From: Coriobacteriia bacterium
Lineage (GTDB): Bacteria > Actinomycetota > Coriobacteriia > WRKU01 > WQUG01
Reading direction: 5' to 3'
Assembly (NCBI GenBank): GCA_009779395.1
Contig: WREJ01000028.1
Location: 1-10,184, forward strand
DNA length: 10,184 bases
Below the pieces are notes generated by a model. That model was given only the letters and a program-made list of their open reading frames with translations. It was not told the DNA's origin and did not search any database. A program made the translations under genes and the position numbers. Positions 6,548 to 10,184 of this stretch are shown one piece after another. The first letter of the stretch is position 1; each line of letters opens with the position of its first letter.

Positions 6548-7124
6548 GCAAAAGCTAGACGCACTGCGCCGTCAGCTGCGCCAGATGCACTCTGCTGTAC
6601 TTGCCTTTTCTGGTGGGGTTGACTCCAGCTTGCTTGCGTATCTGGCAGCAACAGAATTGGGCCAGAATTTCTGTGCCATCACCATCAATTCCCCCCTTAT
6701 TGCTGACGCTGACCTGGCGCAGGCGATCCATTTTTGTCAGATCCATAAGATACAGCAGGTCATTTTAGACATGGACATCCTCTCGAACAAAGCCTTTGTA
6801 GCAAACGACCACAACCGCTGCTATTTTTGCAAGCAGGAAATGTTTCGTCTGATTGGCGAGTATGCGACTGCAGGGGCTTATGTCACGGTGATGGACGGCA
6901 GTAACTCTGACGACAATCCAGCAAGGCGTCCTGGTATGCGCGTGCTGCAGCAGCGCAGTATTTGCAGCCCTCTGCGCGAACAGGGTCTGTGCAAAAGTGA
7001 GATTCGCCGCCTGTCGCAGCAGCTGGGTCTTGCGACTTGGAACAAAGAATCGGACAGTTGCCTAGCAACGCGCATTGCCTGCGGTCAGCCAATTACGCGC
7101 GCTGCGCTGGGAATGCTACACTAA
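6531..7124 (+). CDS. larE: LarE-like ATP-dependent sacrificial sulfur transferase, C-terminally short
   Basis: PP-loop enzyme of the LarE family, which uses its own cysteine as sulfur donor in making the nickel-pincer cofactor of lactate racemase and related enzymes. Seen: PP-loop SGGVDSS (27-33), the conserved NRCYFCK with Cys97 and Cys100, DGSNSDD and RPGMR, SPLREQGLCKSEIR, and SCLATRI with Cys177, which lines up with the sacrificial Cys176 of the Lactiplantibacillus plantarum protein. The protein stops at residue 197, soon after ITRAAL, whereas LarE is usually about 270; the C-terminal domain is missing and the steA gene begins four bases later. It may be a remnant or a shortened active form. 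The start is taken at ATG 6531 because similarity begins there; upstream codons overlap the DUF368 tail. No clear ribosome site, so coupling is likely. No larB or larC is seen in the window. Confidence 0.85.
   Translation: MTAATEQKLDALRRQLRQMHSAVLAFSGGVDSSLLAYLAATELGQNFCAITINSPLIADADLAQAIHFCQIHKIQQVILDMDILSNKAFVANDHNRCYFCKQEMFRLIGEYATAGAYVTVMDGSNSDDNPARRPGMRVLQQRSICSPLREQGLCKSEIRRLSQQLGLATWNKESDSCLATRIACGQPITRAALGMLH
7113..7121 (+). promoter_or_regulatory. Possible extended -10 giving a leaderless steA transcript
   Basis: TGCTACACT is an extended -10 (TACACT matches TATAAT at four of six). It ends seven bases before the steA ATG at 7129, so transcription would begin at or next to the A of the start codon. 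No ribosome site is found at normal distance before steA, which fits a leaderless mRNA. No good -35 is visible. Confidence 0.4.
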
Positions 7125-7128
7125 TAAC

Positions 7129-8274
7129 ATGAAGTATCGGGGAATCCTCAAACTTGATCGCCGCACAAAGGACTTGGTAAAGCGGCTAGAGCCGACTGAC
7201 ATTGCTCTTATCGACCACGTTGACATGGATCGCGTGGCAGCCGAGAGCCTTATCGCGTCGGGTGTACAACTGGTCATCAACGCGCAACCATCCATTTCTG
7301 GCGACTATCCCAACGTGGGGCCGCTGCTGCTGATGCAGGCAAACATCGCGCTGCTTGACAACATTGGACAGGCTCCCTTTGAAAAACTGAAAGAGGGCAA
7401 AAAGGTCTTTGTCAGCGATCAGGGAAACCTGTATTTAGGAGCAGAGCCCAGCAAAAAAGGCTTTATCGCCGCCGGAACCTTTCAGAATGCGCAATCCATC
7501 GAAAAAGCCTACCAAGAGGCGCAAACTAAGGTCAGCCTGCGCCTGGAAGAGTTCGCCCAAAACACCCTGCGCTATTTGTCGAAAGAAAAAAACATCATTT
7601 CTGAAGAGCAGTGGATACCGGCTGTGCGTACGCCTATGCTTGACCGCCACGTACTGGTGGTCGTGCGCGGCTACCACTACAAAGAGGACATTCGCGTGCT
7701 GCGTTCTTACATTCGCGAGATGAAACCCGTGCTAATTGGCGTTGACGGTGGCGCTGACGCGCTGCGCGAAGAAGGCTTTCAGCCTGATATCATCATCGGA
7801 GACATGGACAGTGTCTCGCCCGAGGCTTTAAAAAGCGGAGCAGAGCTCATAGTCCATGCCTATGCTGATGGACGTGCTCCCGGCCTTGAACCGCTGCAAG
7901 AACTAGGTATTGCTGACGCTGCTTTTGTCTGGCCGCTTGCTGCGACCAGCGAAGATTTGGCACTGCTGCTTGCCTGGGAAAAAGGCGCAGACTTGATAGT
8001 GGCTGTCGGTACGCACAACAACTTAATCGAGTATCTGGACAAGGGGCGCGCAGGCATGGCATCCTCATTTTTGGTGCGCCTAAAGGTCGGACCAAAGCTG
8101 GTAGATGCAAAAGGAGTAAGCCGTCTGTACCGGTCCAGCGTGTCGCCAGGAATGCTGTTTGCGCTACTGTTTGCACTACTGGCGGTCTTGCTGACACTGC
8201 TGGTCATCTCGCCTGATGCGCGCAACTTTTTCTCGCTGATTGTGTTGCGCCTTAGTCTGTGGCTGGGAATCTAG
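7129..8274 (+). CDS. steA: Cytokinetic ring protein SteA
   Basis: Homologue of SteA, which in Corynebacterium acts with SteB at the division ring and links cell separation to peptidoglycan hydrolysis (established there; inferred here). The 381 residues begin MKYRGILKLDRRTKDLVKRL, as the family does. The middle carries a thiamin-pyrophosphokinase-like fold with GVDGGAD (about 204-210) and IIGDMDS (222-228), a nucleotide-binding type of site. A hydrophobic segment (about 342-361) and a second hydrophobic stretch (about 367-381) form a C-terminal membrane anchor, as expected. ATG at 7129 fits the family N terminus; the frame is open upstream but only through the larE coding region. No ribosome site is present near this start. 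steB follows 31 bases downstream, the standard arrangement. Mycobacterial Rv1697 is of comparable length. Confidence 0.93.
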   Translation: MKYRGILKLDRRTKDLVKRLEPTDIALIDHVDMDRVAAESLIASGVQLVINAQPSISGDYPNVGPLLLMQANIALLDNIGQAPFEKLKEGKKVFVSDQGNLYLGAEPSKKGFIAAGTFQNAQSIEKAYQEAQTKVSLRLEEFAQNTLRYLSKEKNIISEEQWIPAVRTPMLDRHVLVVVRGYHYKEDIRVLRSYIREMKPVLIGVDGGADALREEGFQPDIIIGDMDSVSPEALKSGAELIVHAYADGRAPGLEPLQELGIADAAFVWPLAATSEDLALLLAWEKGADLIVAVGTHNNLIEYLDKGRAGMASSFLVRLKVGPKLVDAKGVSRLYRSSVSPGMLFALLFALLAVLLTLLVISPDARNFFSLIVLRLSLWLGI

Positions 8275-8305
8275 AGAAGCGATTTTAGGGGAGTGAGTTT
8301 CGCAC

Positions 8306-9067
8306 ATGTATAACCTACGCTATCATCTGGCATCGCTGATATCAGTGTTTTTTGCCCTTGCGCTGGGGCTGCTTTTGGGTGGCTTGATTGCAGGAGAAGC
8401 ACCAACAAACGTACAAGAAGCACTGCTGCAGGGCATCGAGCGTGAAATCGCACAGACACGCGAGAGCAACGCTCAACTGCGTGCAGAAAACATCATTGCC
8501 TATGACTTTTCTGACCTACTGCTGGCAAATTTTGTTGACGGGCGATTGACTGACTACACGGTGCTGGTCATAGGCTCTGCCGACCGAGACGTTCAGTCAG
8601 CAATCGTTGCCCTAGAAAATGCCGGCGCGACTACTGCACACATTGTGCCTCTCTATGACGAGGATTCTGACAGTTGGCTGTTTTCGAGCGATGTTGCTTT
8701 TGAAACGCTGAACTATCAGGCGATTGTCAACGTGTATCGCCCCCTTGACGAGCAGGGCAATTACCGGGACAACTACTTTGACTACCTGCAAGAACTGGGA
8801 CAGGCAAGCGATGCGCTTGTGGTAATGGCAAGCATTGATGACAGCGAAAATACGCTGGTTACCGAGGGCTGGAACGCCGGTTTCAGCGGCACCAATCAGC
8901 TGGGCAATCGCTACGGAGCATACACCTTGGTGGTTCTGGTTTCCAGTAACACTACGGGTAAATTTGGCAGCCTTGACGGAGCAACCCTCTATCCATCCGT
9001 CCCCGACCATCTATTGCCCGCTCACCCAGCAGAAGATGAAGTAACGCCAGAGGAAGACAACGACTAG
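8306..9067 (+). CDS. steB: SteB / MctB-family membrane-anchored protein
   Basis: Partner of SteA; the family is often annotated as copper transporter (MctB, DUF3186), but members next to steA act in cytokinesis in Corynebacterium. The 253 residues have the typical N terminus: a short basic head (MYNLRYH), one membrane helix (about 8-29, rich in Leu, Ala and Gly), a coiled coil (about 38-62) and then an extracytoplasmic alpha/beta domain (from about 70 with DYTVLVIGSADRD). The C terminus is acidic. With a single helix it is unlikely to be a transporter by itself. ATG at 8306 is preceded by a purine-rich GGGGAGTGAG (8288-8297). It forms a two-gene unit with steA. It is the last gene of the plus-strand run; no strong terminator is seen after it. 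Confidence 0.9.
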   Translation: MYNLRYHLASLISVFFALALGLLLGGLIAGEAPTNVQEALLQGIEREIAQTRESNAQLRAENIIAYDFSDLLLANFVDGRLTDYTVLVIGSADRDVQSAIVALENAGATTAHIVPLYDEDSDSWLFSSDVAFETLNYQAIVNVYRPLDEQGNYRDNYFDYLQELGQASDALVVMASIDDSENTLVTEGWNAGFSGTNQLGNRYGAYTLVVLVSSNTTGKFGSLDGATLYPSVPDHLLPAHPAEDEVTPEEDND

Positions 9068-9126
9068 CCCTTAACACGTCGGCACCACAGGGCACGCTGC
9101 AAGCGACCTATTGTGTCATGAACATT

Positions 9127-9156
9127 TTGCGAAAAATGCGACCTACGTGCTAAAAT
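9127..9156 (+). promoter_or_regulatory. Promoter of the RCC1-repeat gene
   Basis: TTGCGA (9127-9132) as -35 and TGCTAAAAT (9148-9156) as extended -10 are separated by 18 bases between the hexamers. This is the best promoter match in the window. Transcription would begin near 9163, giving a leader of about 105 bases. Confidence 0.65.
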
Positions 9157-9163
9157 TTCCCCT

Positions 9164-9181
9164 GCGCCGAACGATCGGTGC
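9164..9181 (+). promoter_or_regulatory. Hairpin at the predicted transcript start of the RCC1 gene
   Basis: GCGCCGA (9164-9170) and TCGGTGC (9175-9181) form a seven-base-pair stem with one G-U pair and the loop ACGA. It begins one or two bases after the predicted transcription start, so it could stabilise the 5' end of the mRNA or be an operator read as DNA. It is not followed by a clear T-run, which speaks against it being a steB terminator. Confidence 0.5.
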
Positions 9182-9267
9182 TGTTGTTACGTGAAATGAC
9201 TACAATAACTGCTACAGGCAGATGACACTGCAAGCGACACTACGATAAAAAGAAGTGAGGACGATTC

Positions 9268-10184
9268 ATGACCGCCAGAACCCAAAAATCCCATGAGGGG
9301 GAGGGGCTCTCCAGAAAATCTAAATTTGCCTTGTTGCTGGCAGCAATTTTCCTTTTAGCACTGCCCCTTTTTGCAGCAGCAAATTCAAGTGCAGTTCAGT
9401 CACTTCTTAATCCCGTAGTCACGCAAATTCAGGCGGTGTTTTCGTCAGCAGATGATGCCTTTGTGCCAAATGAATCACCAGCTATAGTTACTGGTGGTAT
9501 TTCGTCACTTTCAAGTTCAGGCATTCGACCAGAAGCAACGACCTTTTCTGGGGGAGGTTGGCACTCCGCTGCCGTCAAAGATGATGGAACTCTTTGGTCA
9601 TGGGGAGAAAACTGGTTTGGCCAAACAGGACTGGATATTGGCCCAGGCGATCAAGAAACACCTGCACAGGTAGGTACGGCGACTAATTGGGCACAGGTGT
9701 CTGCAGGAGGTTGGCACTCGCTTGCCATCAGAACAGACGGCACACTCTGGGCATGGGGAGCTACCGAAAATGGCGGAACAGGACTCGGTCCTTTAGTTAC
9801 AGGCGATCAACTAACACCTGCACAAGTAGGTAGTGCTACTAATTGGACACAAGTGTCTGCAGGAAATTGGCACTCCCACGGCATCAGAGCAGATGGTACG
9901 CTCTGGGCATGGGGAATTAACGCAGTTGGTCAAATAGGACTGGGCGTTGCAGGCGAGCAACTAGTACCTGCACAAGTAGGAACTGACACTAACTGGGCAG
10001 CAGTGTCTGCAGGACCCTTTCACTCCCTTGGCATCAGATCAGATGGTACGCTCTGGTCATGGGGAGGCAACATGTTTGCTGCAACAGGACTCGATACGAC
10101 AACAGGCAATCAAACAACTCCTGCACAAGTAGGGACTGCTACTGACTGGGTACAGGTGTCTGCAGGAGAGCGCTACTCCCTTGC
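9268..10184 (+). CDS. Secreted RCC1-repeat surface protein (3' end cut by window edge)
   Basis: Predicted exported protein made of RCC1-type beta-propeller repeats; its ligand is unknown. The first 305 codons are present. Seen: a basic head with RKSK, a hydrophobic core (about 20-37) and a likely signal-peptidase site after AAA (about residue 38), so it should be exported. A low-complexity linker (about 39-90) follows, then four complete repeats of 50-52 residues and the start of a fifth. Each repeat has the pattern WHS..I..DGTLW.WG, a Gly-rich turn with TGL, and TPAQVG..TNW..VSAG. ATG at 9268 has AGTGAGG seven bases upstream. It has its own promoter and is more AT-rich, with more A- or T-ending codons, than the genes to its left, so it may be an accessory gene or one under different selection. 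A cell-wall sorting signal might lie beyond the edge; this cannot be seen. Confidence 0.9.
   Translation, partial: MTARTQKSHEGEGLSRKSKFALLLAAIFLLALPLFAAANSSAVQSLLNPVVTQIQAVFSSADDAFVPNESPAIVTGGISSLSSSGIRPEATTFSGGGWHSAAVKDDGTLWSWGENWFGQTGLDIGPGDQETPAQVGTATNWAQVSAGGWHSLAIRTDGTLWAWGATENGGTGLGPLVTGDQLTPAQVGSATNWTQVSAGNWHSHGIRADGTLWAWGINAVGQIGLGVAGEQLVPAQVGTDTNWAAVSAGPFHSLGIRSDGTLWSWGGNMFAATGLDTTTGNQTTPAQVGTATDWVQVSAGERYSL
9544..10184 (+). repeat. Tandem RCC1-encoding repeats of 150-156 bases
   Basis: Similar units succeed each other with spacings of 153, 156, 150 and 153 bases, measured at the WHS-type codons. The word GTGTCTGCAGGA is identical at all four unit joints inside the window (starting at 9697, 9853, 10003 and 10156), and GATGGTACGCTCTGG-like words recur in each unit. 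All spacings are multiples of three, so gain or loss of units would keep the frame. Confidence 0.9.

Larger units (their letters stand above)
9097..9238 (+). repeat. Direct repeat CTGCAAGCGAC flanking the promoter of the RCC1 gene
   Basis: The 11-base word CTGCAAGCGAC occurs at 9097-9107, upstream of the predicted -35, and again at 9228-9238, just before the ribosome site. They are 131 bases apart in the same orientation. Paired regulator sites are possible; chance is not ruled out. Confidence 0.35.

Noticed and set aside
9068..9126. A terminator after steB
   Set aside because: No stable stem followed by a T-run was found; the stem at 9164-9181 lies after the next promoter.

Overview
The window looks like chromosomal DNA of an actinobacterium, most likely of the class Coriobacteriia (inference). 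Several signs agree. There is an actinobacterial-type integration host factor (mIHF) directly before guanylate kinase and the omega subunit of RNA polymerase. There is a SteA/SteB pair, known from Actinobacteria. The base composition is moderate rather than very GC-rich. A stand-alone rhodanese-less ThiI and a LarE-type protein are also present. No rRNA, tRNA, CRISPR array, transposase or phage gene was seen, and no stretch longer than about 300 bases lacks a gene.

Layout. Bases 1-1546 (minus strand) hold a two-component system: an OmpR-type response regulator followed by a membrane histidine kinase that runs off the left edge. Diverging from it on the plus strand is prfA (peptide chain release factor 1, TTG start). 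A 208-base spacer with an extended -10 promoter and an inverted repeat then leads into mihF, gmk and rpoZ. These are followed closely by thiI, a DUF368 membrane protein (proposed undecaprenyl-phosphate translocase), a C-terminally short LarE-like protein, steA and steB. Spacing in the plus-strand run is tight: thiI and the DUF368 gene share one base, the DUF368 gene and larE overlap by 17 bases, and larE and steA are 4 bases apart. Much of it may be co-transcribed, with a possible internal promoter before steA. After a 200-base spacer with a convincing promoter and a hairpin, a secreted RCC1-repeat protein starts and runs off the right edge. Its base composition is more AT-rich.

How the genes fit together. 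The centre is housekeeping: translation termination, nucleoid structure, GMP phosphorylation, RNA polymerase and tRNA 4-thiouridine/thiamine sulfur transfer. The right half is about the cell envelope: lipid-carrier recycling (DUF368), cytokinesis (SteA/SteB) and a surface protein. The most unusual points are listed here. The gmk reading frame has no ATG, GTG or TTG start and lies in frame just behind the mihF stop codon. The LarE protein keeps its sacrificial cysteine but lacks about 80 C-terminal residues. A promoter-like extended -10 sits exactly where it would give a leaderless steA mRNA. I did not find a clearly new multi-gene system.
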